From Streptococcus marmotae (GTDB lineage Bacteria > Bacillota > Bacilli > Lactobacillales > Streptococcaceae), in contig NZ_CP015196.1 in the NCBI RefSeq assembly GCF_001623565.1, forward strand, positions 1,071,001-1,135,000: DNA of 64,000 nucleotides, in the 5' to 3' direction. The translations under genes and the position numbers were made by a program. Shown here in pieces: positions 18,539 through 28,239 of this stretch (positions are counted from its first letter, which is position 1; the number at the start of each line of letters is the position of its first letter). Under the pieces are notes generated by a model that did no database searches, was not told the origin of the DNA, and saw only the letters and a program-made list of their open reading frames with translations.

Positions 18539-19870
18539 TTATTCTTCTGTTCGTATGCCGTATTGATAAGGCACACCGAGGAGGTCGCGAAGAGTGGAGC
18601 TTTCATAGTCTTTATGGAAGAGGCCTCGTTTTTGAAGGATGGGTACGACTTGTTCGACAAAGGCACGCACGCCATCATGAGCTAAATCGGGTACAATGGA
18701 AAATCCGTCTGTTGCTCCTGCTTCAAACCATTCTTGCAAGAAGTCAGCTACATCTTTGGCAGTTCCGACAACGACTGGGTGGTAGTTGATGACTCCGTGT
18801 GCCAGTGTATCGACTGGAGAATAGCCTTCTTTTAGCACCGCTAAGGCACGTGGAGAACGAGGATCGTGTGGATTAGTCCGAGCGAGCTTTAACCAACTGT
18901 CAGGAAGAGGTTGATAGGGATCGATGCCTTGGAAATTCAAGCCGACCATGGCTCCGAGATAGGATAGACGATGTACTAATTCTTCCTTGTCAAATTCTAA
19001 CACTCTTCTACGCCGAGCAAGTGCTTCTTCCTTACTATCTGCAATGGTAAACATAAAGCCTGTAAAGACATTGATGTCGTCTGCAGAACGCCCATGAGCG
19101 ATGGCACTTTCTCTCAGTATATTTCGGTATTTACGAGATTCTTCAATAGTGAAAGGATTGGCATAGACACCAGAAGCAAATCGTCCTGCTAGCCGAATGC
19201 CTTCTGGACTAGGTCCTGCTTGGAAAATGGGTGGTTGTCCCTGTTCAGATGGTGGAATAGGAAGGGGACCCTTGGTCTGAATGTAGTCACCTTGGTAGTT
19301 AAGAGGTTTAATTCGCCCCATATCAGCAAATTGCCCAGCTTGTTTATCGTGGATGTAGGCTCCTTTTTCCCAAGAACCCCAAAGTCCTTGAACAGCTTCA
19401 ATCATCTCGTGAGCTCTGCCATAACGCTCCTGTGTAGATTTTAGCTGGGTTCCAAAATTCGCAGCTGTTGCCGGTGTAGAAGTGGTGACCGCATTCCAAC
19501 CAACTCGTCCATGACTGATTACATCTAATGCTTTGAGGTGACGGGCAAGGTTATAGGGTTCGTTAAAGGTTGTTGAAAAGGTCCCGACTAGGCCGATATG
19601 CTTGGTTGCTCGAGCAACAGAAGTCATGGCAATCAGCGGATCCATGGAATGCATGGGCGTATCATGTGTCAAATCATTGACAAGAGCAGGAGTGTCTGCC
19701 ATAAAGAGGGCATGGAGTTTGCCTTTTTCTGCTAACTGTGCCATTTCAATATAGAAATCCATGTCTGTATAGGCGTCTTCTTTGGCTTCTGGCAGACGCC
19801 ATGTTTTAAACTCGCCGCCATAGCCAGATACCATTTGCAAGACAATTTTCATTTGTTTTTTCCTATTCAT
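18539..19870 (-). CDS. LLM-class flavin-dependent monooxygenase (NtaA/SnaA/DszA type)
   Basis: A 443-residue luciferase-like TIM-barrel enzyme that uses reduced FMN. LEKGKLHALFMADTP-like and DPLIAMTSVARATKHIGLVG are the flavin-binding strands of the nitrilotriacetate monooxygenase subgroup. HGRVGWNAVTTSTPATAANFG, RYGRAHEMIEAVQGLW and PPIFQAGPSPEGIRLAGRFA are further family signatures. The substrate is unknown; relatives act on chelators, sulfonates or alkyl sulfides. The start overlaps the upstream stop as TAATG, so it is co-translated with the nitronate monooxygenase-like gene. Confidence 0.88.
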   Translation of the reverse strand: MNRKKQMKIVLQMVSGYGGEFKTWRLPEAKEDAYTDMDFYIEMAQLAEKGKLHALFMADTPALVNDLTHDTPMHSMDPLIAMTSVARATKHIGLVGTFSTTFNEPYNLARHLKALDVISHGRVGWNAVTTSTPATAANFGTQLKSTQERYGRAHEMIEAVQGLWGSWEKGAYIHDKQAGQFADMGRIKPLNYQGDYIQTKGPLPIPPSEQGQPPIFQAGPSPEGIRLAGRFASGVYANPFTIEESRKYRNILRESAIAHGRSADDINVFTGFMFTIADSKEEALARRRRVLEFDKEELVHRLSYLGAMVGLNFQGIDPYQPLPDSWLKLARTNPHDPRSPRALAVLKEGYSPVDTLAHGVINYHPVVVGTAKDVADFLQEWFEAGATDGFSIVPDLAHDGVRAFVEQVVPILQKRGLFHKDYESSTLRDLLGVPYQYGIRTEE

Positions 19871-20850
19871 TATACTAACTCCTCAATTCCAGACATGAGC
19901 TTATCCATGATGACAGAAACAGGTTCAATCGTATCAATCATGGAAATTCCTAGTCCAAAGGAAGCAAATCCCTTGGTCAAATCCCCAAATAACATACCAT
20001 CGCGCATTCCATTATAGGCGCCTTGCATCTCAAAAATTTCTTCCTCACTAGCACCAGCTTGACTCATTTCAAGCAGTTTATTGGGAATAGCGCCTGGTAA
20101 GGAGCGGTAGTAGGCTGGTACGGTACGATAGAGCAAGAGATCAGAAGCGTTTGCAGCCAAGGCTTGCTCTTTGATGTTTTGTGCGAGGATAGATTCTTCA
20201 GACATCATAAAGGCGGTTCCGACAAAGAGTCCTTCTGCTCCTAAAGCAAAGGCTGCTTTGGCAGTTCGTGCATCGGCAATACCACCGGCCGCCATGACTG
20301 GAACACGCCCTTTTGCGGCATCCACAATCATAGGAACAATTGAAAATGTGCCAATTGCCTTTTCAGGTACGGTTCCGCCTTCATCAAAACCAGTCGCAAC
20401 GATAATATCTGCACCACCTTGAATGGCTTCTTCTGTATTTTCAACTGTTGGAGTGGCCGCTCGAAAGACAACCTTAATTCCTTTGTCGTGAAATCTCTTG
20501 GTCCATTCGGCCGAGAATTCTCCAACCATAACGGCAACCTCAACACCTTCTTCGGCCATTAAATCCATCATGGGTTGTGTAAAAATATCCTTCGAAGGAT
20601 GACTTGGTGCGACATTGAGCCCGAGAGGTTTGTCTGTAATTTGACGGGCAATGCGAATTTCGCGACGCATATTTTCCACAGTTTCTTCCACCGTTGTTGC
20701 AGCGACGGTTTGTCCTGCACTAATCCCTAGAACACCTAGTCCGCCTGCTGCACTCACTGCACCAGCGTAGGCTCCATTCGTCAGCCACGCTAAAGGTCCT
20801 TGAATAATCGGTTTTTCAATTCCTAATATTTCAGTAACACGATTTGCCAT
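19870..20850 (-). CDS. Nitronate monooxygenase / FabK-like flavoprotein
   Basis: A 326-residue FMN TIM-barrel protein of the 2-nitropropane dioxygenase family. KPIIQGPLAWLTNGAYAGAVSAAGG at the start (quoted in part: KPIIQGPLAW), PVMAAGGIADARTAKAAFAL and GAEGLFVGTAFM are the flavin phosphate-binding segments. The frame is open 14 codons upstream, but MANRVTEILGIEKP at 20850 is the usual family start and has AGAAGA upstream. It is either a nitronate monooxygenase or an enoyl-ACP reductase paralogue. Being away from fab genes favours the former. It forms a two-gene unit with the LLM enzyme. Confidence 0.82.
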   Translation of the reverse strand: MANRVTEILGIEKPIIQGPLAWLTNGAYAGAVSAAGGLGVLGISAGQTVAATTVEETVENMRREIRIARQITDKPLGLNVAPSHPSKDIFTQPMMDLMAEEGVEVAVMVGEFSAEWTKRFHDKGIKVVFRAATPTVENTEEAIQGGADIIVATGFDEGGTVPEKAIGTFSIVPMIVDAAKGRVPVMAAGGIADARTAKAAFALGAEGLFVGTAFMMSEESILAQNIKEQALAANASDLLLYRTVPAYYRSLPGAIPNKLLEMSQAGASEEEIFEMQGAYNGMRDGMLFGDLTKGFASFGLGISMIDTIEPVSVIMDKLMSGIEELV

Positions 20851-20891
20851 TTGTCTTCTCGCTTTCTTTCTGTTATAGTTTATATAGTACA

Positions 20892-20949
20892 TGTGTCATT
20901 TAAGGTAGTCAATTGACAATTTTTGCCAATCTGTCACTTAACAGACACA
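20892..20949. promoter_or_regulatory. Inverted repeat between divergent nmo-like and tetR genes, candidate TetR operator
   Basis: TGTGTCATTTAAGGTAG (20892-20908) and the inverted CTCACTTAAC-like arm ending AGACACA (20933-20949) share TGTGTC and TTAAG half-sites. The pair lies in the 117-base divergent gap. TATATAGTACATG beside it could hold the minus-strand -10. Binding by the adjacent TetR protein would control both directions. This is inferred from position. Confidence 0.5.
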
Positions 20950-20967
20950 AAAGAAAGGATTGTCCTA

Positions 20968-21525
20968 TTGAAACAAGATTTACGGTTCCAAAAAACGGAA
21001 TTAGCTCTCCAAAAAGCCTTTTTAGACTTGCTCCAAACGAAAGACATCGCTAAAATTTCTGTCAAGGAAATCTGCGCAGTCGCCCAAGTATCGCGTAATG
21101 CCTTTTATCAACATTATGAAACCAAAGAGCATCTCTATGAGAATATGCTAAAAGAGATTTTGCTAGCGATTGAAGAGGCTTGTAAACCGCTTGCCAAAGA
21201 CTTAGCCAGCATTTCGATAGCTGAACGTCGCTTGTTTTTGGATAATATTCTTCGGGCAGTTGAAGACCATCGCTTTGTCATTTATCAATTGTTGACCAGT
21301 CAGCCAGCTATCTTTTCTGCCGCCTTTCAAGAGATGCTCCTTTCTGCCAATCTGCAAGGTAGTAAAGAAGTTATTGCACCACCTCATATCTCTTATATTC
21401 ATGTTTTCTCGGGAGGAGTTGCTGCCTTTGTCAATTATTGGCTCTTAGAAACGAGTTTTAGTTTGGAAGAAGCTCAAGAAACATTATTCAGTATTTTAGG
21501 ACAAATGATGGTTGTTTCAGATTAA
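20968..21525 (+). CDS. TetR-family regulator
   Basis: A 185-residue regulator if translation starts at TTG 20968, which has AAAGGA eight bases upstream. A TTG 15 codons earlier lacks a site. The HTH is ISVKEICAVAQVSRNAFYQHYETKEHLYEN-like (cut here: VKEICAVAQVSRNAFYQHY), typical of TetR. The C-terminal half is a helical ligand domain with hydrophobic HVFSGGVAAFVNYWL, a TetR_C_7-like feature. It is divergent from the two flavin enzymes, and probably represses them until a small molecule binds. Confidence 0.87.
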   Translation: MKQDLRFQKTELALQKAFLDLLQTKDIAKISVKEICAVAQVSRNAFYQHYETKEHLYENMLKEILLAIEEACKPLAKDLASISIAERRLFLDNILRAVEDHRFVIYQLLTSQPAIFSAAFQEMLLSANLQGSKEVIAPPHISYIHVFSGGVAAFVNYWLLETSFSLEEAQETLFSILGQMMVVSD

Positions 21526-21687
21526 ATGGCTATCGTTTGGCGAGAAAATTTGGCATGCTAACTTCAGAACTTGAGGGAGTATTTTAGTTTTGTTTAAGTT
21601 TGACGTATTATACTACTACCATCAAATAAGAACCTCCTAACTTTATTTGATAAGCACCTATATTTTTCATATTATTCTCCGTAATAG

Positions 21688-21736
21688 AAGTCACCCAATC
21701 CGGTGGCTTTTCTTTTATGGAATCTTTTGGTATAAT
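21688..21736 (+). promoter_or_regulatory. Terminator-like hairpin followed by the yajC promoter
   Basis: AAGTCACC / GGTGGCTT around CAATCC with a following TTTTCTTTT (21689-21717) is a terminator that ends upstream transcription. TGG-TATAAT (TATAAT at 21731-21736) is an extended -10 for yajC. The 150 bases before it show no gene. Confidence 0.55.
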
Positions 21737-21763
21737 GAAGTATATTTGAAAAGGAGTGATACT

Positions 21764-22072
21764 ATGGGTCAATTATTATTTCCACTATTGATGGTGGCTA
21801 TGCTAGGCTTTATGATTTTTTCTCAACGAAAACAACAAAAAAATCGTTTGGAAGCCTTGAGCCAAATTAAAAAAGGCGACGAGATTGTGACCATCGGTGG
21901 TTTGTATGGAATCGTGGATGAGATTAACGAGCAGAAAGTGGTATTGGATGTTGATGGTGTCTATTTGACATTTGAACGTTCAGCTATTCGTGGTCGTGTC
22001 AGCCAAGCAGTTGCTGTTGAAACAGTTGCTGAAGAAGCAGTTATAGAAGAAACAGCTGTGACAGAGGAATAA
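21764..22072 (+). CDS. yajC: Preprotein translocase accessory subunit YajC
   Basis: A 102-residue membrane protein that associates with SecDF-YajC in protein export. A single N-terminal membrane helix (LLFPLLMVAMLGFMIF, about 3-20) is followed by QRKQQKNR and the YajC-type beta domain KKGDEIVTIGGLYGIVDEI. The Glu-rich tail (VAEEAVIEETAVTEE) is common in streptococci. The start ATG at 21764 has AAAGGAG upstream, so the longer open frame is not used. It is a single-gene unit with its own terminator. Confidence 0.93.
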   Translation: MGQLLFPLLMVAMLGFMIFSQRKQQKNRLEALSQIKKGDEIVTIGGLYGIVDEINEQKVVLDVDGVYLTFERSAIRGRVSQAVAVETVAEEAVIEETAVTEE

Positions 22073-22079
22073 TCGAACA

Positions 22080-22105
22080 ATAAGGCATCTAAGGGTGCTT
22101 TTTTG
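22080..22105 (+). terminator. Intrinsic terminator of yajC
   Basis: AAGGCATC and GGTGCTTT form an eight-pair stem with two G-T wobbles around TAAG, followed by a T-rich stretch. Confidence 0.7.
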
Positions 22106-22331
22106 TTTTGGTATAAGGTAATTCCAGTGTTTAACCACGTCAAACGCATGAAGAAACGCTTGCTTTCAGAAAACTAGATTCATCATGACAAAATCAATCA
22201 AAGTAGTACATTATATATGAGGTGACTACGCTTATTGATTTAAAAAGCTATCTTTTCAAAATTGATGTCAGGGCACAAAAGGATAAAGAGAAAGTTTTCA
22301 TGCGTACAGCGTGGTTTATCTGACGATTTTG

Positions 22332-22360
22332 TTGACAACATCATTCGTATGTGGGATAAT
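22332..22360 (+). promoter_or_regulatory. Strong promoter of the par-like antitoxin RNA
   Basis: TTGACA (22332-22337), a 17-base spacer and GATAAT (22355-22360) form a near-consensus sigma-A promoter. It drives a short convergent transcript with no ribosome-site-linked frame, as expected for an antisense regulator. Confidence 0.75.
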
Positions 22361-22366
22361 ATAGGA

Positions 22367-22437
22367 GAAGATGAAATCGCACTAAGATTAGTGCTACACA
22401 AAGCCCCTAGACTGTTCCAGCAATCTAGGGGCTTTTG
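22367..22437 (+). ncRNA. Candidate antitoxin RNA (RNA II-like) of a par-type locus
   Basis: A predicted RNA of about 70 bases runs from the promoter above to the bidirectional terminator at 22400-22436. It contains two short segments repeated in the toxin gene region: GATGAAATCGCAC (22370-22382; again at 22546-22558) and TTAGTGC (22388-22394; again at 22592-22598). The toxin message is read in the opposite direction, so these repeats are complementary in RNA. One covers the toxin start codon and the other the 5' end of the toxin message. This is the layout of pAD1 par (DRa and DRb). Confidence 0.72.
22400..22436. terminator. Shared bidirectional terminator of toxin and antitoxin RNAs
   Basis: AAAGCCCCTAGA and TCTAGGGGCTTT form a perfect 12-base stem with a T run on one side and an A run on the other, so it works in both directions. 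Convergent RNAs ending in one terminator is a par hallmark. Confidence 0.85.
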
Positions 22438-22464
22438 TTGTGGGTTAGAAGACACTAACTGTGA

Positions 22465-22560
22465 TTACTTGCCGAAGTGGTCGTCTAACCAGCGAGCCAC
22501 CAACCAGCTGACGATGGCGTCAACGGTTGCGGTAAGTAAAAATATGATGAAATCGCACAT
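22465..22560 (-). CDS. Fst/Ldr-like type I toxin peptide, 31 residues
   Basis: A small minus-strand gene, ATG at 22560 and TAA at 22465-22467, with a perfect AGGAGG eight bases upstream. The peptide begins MCDFIIFLLTATVDAIV, a membrane helix, and ends SWLVARWLDDHFGK, a tryptophan-rich charged tail. Length, single helix and tail resemble Fst-superfamily toxins, which insert into the membrane. A TATAAT on the minus strand (22606-22611) places the message start near 22599. The classification rests on peptide shape and on the paired antisense RNA, not on a database match. Confidence 0.78.
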   Translation of the reverse strand: MCDFIIFLLTATVDAIVSWLVARWLDDHFGK

Positions 22561-22605
22561 AAGCGGTACCTCCTTTGCTAAGGTGATATCGTTAGTGCCA
22601 ACTGT

Positions 22606-22611
22606 ATTATA
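22606..22611 (-). promoter_or_regulatory. -10 element of the toxin gene
   Basis: On the minus strand this reads TATAAT. No good -35 is seen 17 bases upstream. Transcription would begin near 22599, placing the repeat TTAGTGC at the very 5' end of the toxin RNA. Confidence 0.55.
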
Positions 22612-22931
22612 TCACGTTTGAAAAAGAAAGGAGTGAAGAATATAGGTGCACGACAGACGCATGAAGAAAATCATTCATTGAAAAAGTTGTGAAAACAGCA
22701 AAACACCTACTTTGATAACCTTATTTTAAAAAATTCGAAGGATTTTCGAGAAATTCTCTAGTTTTTCATCCTTTAACACTACATGAAAGTTTCGTTTTCA
22801 GCAATTGCGGGTCTTGGTTTTCAATATTTCAGAATGAAAAATCATATTTTAAAAATAATTTGGAAAAATTTTCTTCATGCGCTTGGCGTGGCTTAAATCC
22901 TAGCACTTTCGCATTTTTATCAAAATGTGGT

Positions 22932-22937
22932 ATAATG
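22932..22937 (+). promoter_or_regulatory. Extended -10 promoter of the uppS-cdsA-rseP-proS operon
   Basis: TGG-TATAAT (TATAAT 22932-22937) is an extended -10 box 27 bases ahead of the uppS ATG. GAGGATGA provides the ribosome site. Confidence 0.65.
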
Positions 22938-22963
22938 AAATGATTATACTGTGAGGATGAAAC

Positions 22964-23719
22964 ATGTTCCGCTTTCCATTTAAGAAAAAAGAAACGATTG
23001 AAACAGCTATTCAGGTTCCTAAGCATATTGCCATTATCATGGATGGAAATGGTCGCTGGGCGAAAAAGCGACTGCAGCCACGTGTCATGGGGCATAAGGC
23101 AGGAATGGATGCTTTACAAAGAGTGACCAAATCGGCCTCTGATATGGGGGTCAAGGTCTTGACGGTCTATGCCTTTTCAACAGAGAATTGGACACGACCA
23201 GAAAAAGAAGTCAAATTCATTATGAACTTGCCCGTCGAATTTTATGATAAGTATGTACCTGATTTGCATGCCAATAACGTAAAAATCCAGATGATTGGCG
23301 ATCAAGCACGCCTGCCTGAAGACACCAAAATAGCTCTTGAAAAAGCGATTCAAAAAACCAAGCATAATACAGGTTTGATTTTGAATTTTGCCTTGAACTA
23401 CGGTGGCCGTGATGAATTGACCCATGCGGTAAAAGAAATTGCTCAAGCTGTGCTTGATACGAAATTTAATCCAGGTGATATCGATGAACGATTGATTTCT
23501 GGCTACCTCTATACCAATACTCTACCCTATACTTTACGCGATCCAGATTTAGTCATTCGGACGAGTGGTGAGCTACGCTTGAGTAATTTTTTACCTTGGC
23601 AAACAGCTTATAGTGAATTGTACTTTACAGATATAGCTTGGCCAGATTTTGATGAACGGGCGCTTCATGAAGCGATTAAAGAATACAACAGACGCCACAG
23701 ACGTTTCGGTGGTATCTAA
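22964..23719 (+). CDS. uppS: Isoprenyl (undecaprenyl) diphosphate synthase
   Basis: A 251-residue cis-prenyltransferase that builds the C55 lipid carrier for peptidoglycan and capsule. HIAIIMDGNGRWAKKR (from residue 21) holds the catalytic Asp27. KVLTVYAFSTENW and ALNYGGRDE follow. The C-terminal signature is RTSGELRLSNFLPW, where most relatives have Gln between Glu and Arg; here it is Leu, a mild substitution next to conserved diphosphate-binding residues. It is the first gene of a four-gene envelope and secretion operon, and cdsA follows after 11 bases. Confidence 0.96.
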   Translation: MFRFPFKKKETIETAIQVPKHIAIIMDGNGRWAKKRLQPRVMGHKAGMDALQRVTKSASDMGVKVLTVYAFSTENWTRPEKEVKFIMNLPVEFYDKYVPDLHANNVKIQMIGDQARLPEDTKIALEKAIQKTKHNTGLILNFALNYGGRDELTHAVKEIAQAVLDTKFNPGDIDERLISGYLYTNTLPYTLRDPDLVIRTSGELRLSNFLPWQTAYSELYFTDIAWPDFDERALHEAIKEYNRRHRRFGGI

Positions 23720-23730
23720 GAGGAGAAGAT

Positions 23731-24537
23731 ATGTCAAAGGATTTACAGAAACGAGTCATTTTCGGCGGAATTGCGCTAGCTATTTTTATTCCGTTTTTAC
23801 TGAAAGGTGGAGTTCCTTTTCAATTGTTTACTGGTCTTCTAGCCATGATTGCAACTGCCGAGTTAATCAAAATGCATGGATTGTTGCCAAATTCGATTGA
23901 GGGCATACTTGCCATGTTGGGTAGTCTTGTCTTGACCTTGCCGTTAGAAAATTATATCCCCTTTCTACCAACAGACGGGAACTATGCAGCCTATGCCATT
24001 GTGGTTTTCTGTCTATTAGGAACGACGGTCTTGAATATCGATTACTATTCGTATGCAGAAGTTACCTTTCCGATTGCCTCTAGTTTCTATGTTGGAATTG
24101 GGTTTCATCATCTGATATTGGCTCGCATGGATAGTCTTGAAAAGGTCTTGTTTGCCTTATTTATCGTCTGGGCGACAGATATTGGAGCCTATTTGATTGG
24201 TAGTCAGATGGGAAGGCGCAAGCTCATGCCAAAAGTCTCGCCAAATAAAACAGTAGAAGGCAGTCTTGGTGGTATTGCTTCTGCGGTGATTGTCGCCATG
24301 ATTTTCATTTTGGTGAACAAGACAGTAACAGCGGGCTACTCATTTGTAGCGATGCTATTTTTAGTCATCTTATTTTCTATCTCTGCTCAGTTTGGAGATT
24401 TAGTAGAAAGTGCGATAAAACGTCGATTTGGGGTCAAGGATTCTGGGAGAGTCATTCCGGGTCATGGTGGTATTTTAGATCGGTTTGATAGTTTGATTTT
24501 TGTCTTTCCGATCATGCACTTTTTTGGATTATTCTAA
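23731..24537 (+). CDS. cdsA: Phosphatidate cytidylyltransferase
   Basis: A 268-residue integral membrane enzyme that makes CDP-diacylglycerol from phosphatidate and CTP, feeding phosphatidylglycerol and cardiolipin synthesis. It has about seven or eight hydrophobic segments. The family signature near the C terminus is present: SGRVIPGHGGILDRFDSLI (about 242-260), preceded by SPNKTVEGSLGG. AGAGGAG lies ahead of the ATG. The uppS-cdsA-rseP-proS order is conserved across many Firmicutes. Confidence 0.95.
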   Translation: MSKDLQKRVIFGGIALAIFIPFLLKGGVPFQLFTGLLAMIATAELIKMHGLLPNSIEGILAMLGSLVLTLPLENYIPFLPTDGNYAAYAIVVFCLLGTTVLNIDYYSYAEVTFPIASSFYVGIGFHHLILARMDSLEKVLFALFIVWATDIGAYLIGSQMGRRKLMPKVSPNKTVEGSLGGIASAVIVAMIFILVNKTVTAGYSFVAMLFLVILFSISAQFGDLVESAIKRRFGVKDSGRVIPGHGGILDRFDSLIFVFPIMHFFGLF

Positions 24538-24546
24538 GGAGAAATA

Positions 24547-25806
24547 ATGAAGGGAATTTTAGCATTTATTTTTATCTTTGGTGTGATTGTTGTTGTCCAT
24601 GAATTTGGCCACTTCTATTTTGCCAAGAAGTCAGGGATTCTCGTACGGGAATTTGCAATTGGAATGGGACCGAAAATCTTTTCCCATATTGGAGCAGACG
24701 GCACGGCTTATACCATTCGCATCTTGCCCTTGGGAGGCTACGTCCGCATGGCCGGCTGGGGTGAAGACAAGACAGAAATAAAGACAGGGACCCCTGTTTC
24801 GCTCACTGTCAACGCAGAAGGAGTGGTGACCCGTATCAATCTGTCCAACAAGCTCTTAGACGATACTAGTCTTCCCATGAATGTGACCTTCTATGATTTT
24901 GAAGAAAAACTTACCATAACAGGTTTAGTCTTAGAAGAGAGTAAGACATTTCCAGTAGATCATGATGCGACCATTATTGAGGAAGACGGTACAGAAGTGC
25001 GCATTGCGCCACTTGATGTTCAGTATCAAAATGCCTCTGTCTGGGGGCGATTAATCACTAATTTTGCAGGTCCGATGAATAATTTCATCTTAGGATTTGT
25101 TGCCTTTGTCCTCTTTTTCTTCCTACAAGGGGGAGTGCCAGATGGTACGAGTAATCAGGTGACAGTGACAGAAGGTGGTGCCATTCAGCAGGCTGGTGTT
25201 GTTACAGGCGATCAAATTCTTGCCATTAATGGTGAAAAGGTGAGTGATTATGATGAAATTGCTCGTGCTATCGCTAAGGCGAGTCAAGATGCCAAATCAG
25301 CGCCGACTCTAACAGTAGAACTCAGTCATGAGGGAGAGAAAAAAACGCTTGATGTCACGACAAAAGAGCAAGATGGTCGGTATTATCTTGGTATTTCACC
25401 GATTTTAAAGACAGGTTTTGTTGATAAAGTAATCGGTGGATTCAAGGAAACACTTTCAACTAGTTTATTGATTGTGAAGGCTTTAAAAAATATTATTTCC
25501 CAATTTGATTTGAATAAATTAGGTGGACCAGTTGCTATCTACCAAATCAGCTCACAAGCAGCAGATAGTGGCTGGGGTGATGTTTTACGCTTGCTGGCCA
25601 TGCTATCCATTAACTTAGGAATCTTTAACTTGATTCCGATTCCTGCCCTTGATGGTGGAAAAATTGTCATCAATATCATTGAAGCGATTCGTAGAAAGCC
25701 CCTCAAACAAGAAACAGAGTCCTATATTACTCTGGCTGGTGTTGCAGTGATGGTGATTCTTATGATTGCAGTGACTTGGAATGATATTTTACGTGTCTTT
25801 TTCTAA
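24547..25806 (+). CDS. rseP: RIP metalloprotease RseP/Eep
   Basis: A 419-residue site-2-type zinc protease of the membrane. HEFGH (residues 18-22) gives the two zinc ligands and catalytic Glu19. The second motif [12 protein letters not shown] near residue 360 gives the third ligand. A PDZ domain lies at about 205-275 ([18 protein letters not shown]). Four membrane segments are visible. In enterococci and streptococci the homologue Eep trims lipoprotein signal peptides into peptide pheromones and cleaves anti-sigma-like substrates. It may therefore also act on signals connected to the competence genes in this window, which is inference. Confidence 0.94.
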   Translation: MKGILAFIFIFGVIVVVHEFGHFYFAKKSGILVREFAIGMGPKIFSHIGADGTAYTIRILPLGGYVRMAGWGEDKTEIKTGTPVSLTVNAEGVVTRINLSNKLLDDTSLPMNVTFYDFEEKLTITGLVLEESKTFPVDHDATIIEEDGTEVRIAPLDVQYQNASVWGRLITNFAGPMNNFILGFVAFVLFFFLQGGVPDGTSNQVTVTEGGAIQQAGVVTGDQILAINGEKVSDYDEIARAIAKASQDAKSAPTLTVELSHEGEKKTLDVTTKEQDGRYYLGISPILKTGFVDKVIGGFKETLSTSLLIVKALKNIISQFDLNKLGGPVAIYQISSQAADSGWGDVLRLLAMLSINLGIFNLIPIPALDGGKIVINIIEAIRRKPLKQETESYITLAGVAVMVILMIAVTWNDILRVFF

Positions 25807-25820
25807 AAGATAAAATGTAA

Positions 25821-27692
<1,872 letters not shown>

Positions 27693-27746
27693 GAAGTTGC
27701 TAGGATAGAAAGGCTCTGATTTAACAGAGTATTATATGCAATATTG

Positions 27747-27780
27747 TAAAAAGACTTAAAACAGCGGTTTTAAGTCTTTT
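27747..27780 (+). terminator. Intrinsic terminator of the uppS-proS operon
   Basis: AAAGACTTAAAAC pairs with GGTTTTAAGTCTTTT around AGC. It lies 55 bases past the proS stop and faces the convergent dha operon. Confidence 0.85.
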
Positions 27781-27864
27781 ATGCTGTAGCTCGTTGTATT
27801 CGTGACGAACTTTTATAAACTGTAAAATCAGTGGATGATATCAGAGTTGGACAGCTGTCAAATG

Positions 27865-28239
27865 TTATTTGTTTATCTGTAGCTCTGCCAACTGTTCTAA
27901 AATAGCATCAAGGGGAGCACCTGCTTGCAAGAGGGCTGCTGCGGTGTAGCTTCCTTCGACAATAGGAACAGACTGGATCCGGATATCTTTATCAGAGAAA
28001 TCTGCAACCATTTCCATGTTCATGCGAGCACTGCCTAGATCAAAGAAGGCAAGAATGGTGTCTGCTGGATTATTTGCGACAGTCTCTTCTACTCGGGAAA
28101 ATTCCGTTCCGATACTGCCGTCCTCTAGCCCACCACAATAGGTCAGTGGGACATCTTTTGCGACTTCGGAGATTAAATCAACAACTCCTTGGGCAAGATG
28201 ACGAGAGTGCGAGACAAGGACAATACCAATTTGTGTCAT
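27865..28239 (-). CDS. dhaM: Dihydroxyacetone kinase phosphoryl donor subunit DhaM
   Basis: A 124-residue EIIA-Man-like protein. GIVLVSHSRHLAQGV carries the phosphorylated His11, and ILAFFDLGSARMNMEM matches the DhaM fold. Gram-positive DhaM has only this domain, unlike the multidomain E. coli form, and is phosphorylated by HPr. It recharges ADP bound in DhaL so that dihydroxyacetone is phosphorylated at the expense of PEP. The ATG overlaps the dhaL stop by four bases. It is the last gene of dhaKLM. Confidence 0.93.
   Translation of the reverse strand: MTQIGIVLVSHSRHLAQGVVDLISEVAKDVPLTYCGGLEDGSIGTEFSRVEETVANNPADTILAFFDLGSARMNMEMVADFSDKDIRIQSVPIVEGSYTAAALLQAGAPLDAILEQLAELQINK

Larger units (their letters stand above)
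22134..22892. repeat. Inverted repeat pair bracketing the toxin-antitoxin locus
   Basis: ACCACGTCAAACGCATGAAG at 22134-22153 recurs in inverse at 22870-22892, where the minus strand reads GCCACGCCAAGCGCATGAAG; both continue AAA. The core ACGCATGAAGAAAA appears once more directly at 22657-22670. The outer pair spans 759 bases and encloses the whole par-like locus. It may mark a mobilised unit or be part of a dispersed repeat family. Roughly 200 bases on either side of the locus hold no convincing gene. Confidence 0.45.

Noticed and set aside
18436..18789. Open frame on the plus strand across the end of the LLM oxidoreductase gene
   Set aside because: It is a shadow of the well-supported minus-strand gene, lacks similarity and has no useful ribosome site.
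22222..22323. GTG-started frame of 33 residues (TLIDLKSYLFKIDVRA...) left of the antitoxin promoter
   Set aside because: The ribosome site is too close to the GTG, I see no family match, and it ends inside the promoter region. It could be a gene remnant but is not supported.
22262..22621. Plus-strand frame of 119 residues across the par-like locus
   Set aside because: It crosses the bidirectional terminator and both RNA units and has no ribosome site. The minus-strand peptide and antisense RNA explain the region better.
23570..23575. uppS Gln-to-Leu change as evidence of a defective enzyme
   Set aside because: The catalytic Asp and diphosphate-binding Arg and Ser residues are kept and the gene is essential in an intact operon, so it is reported only as a mild variant.
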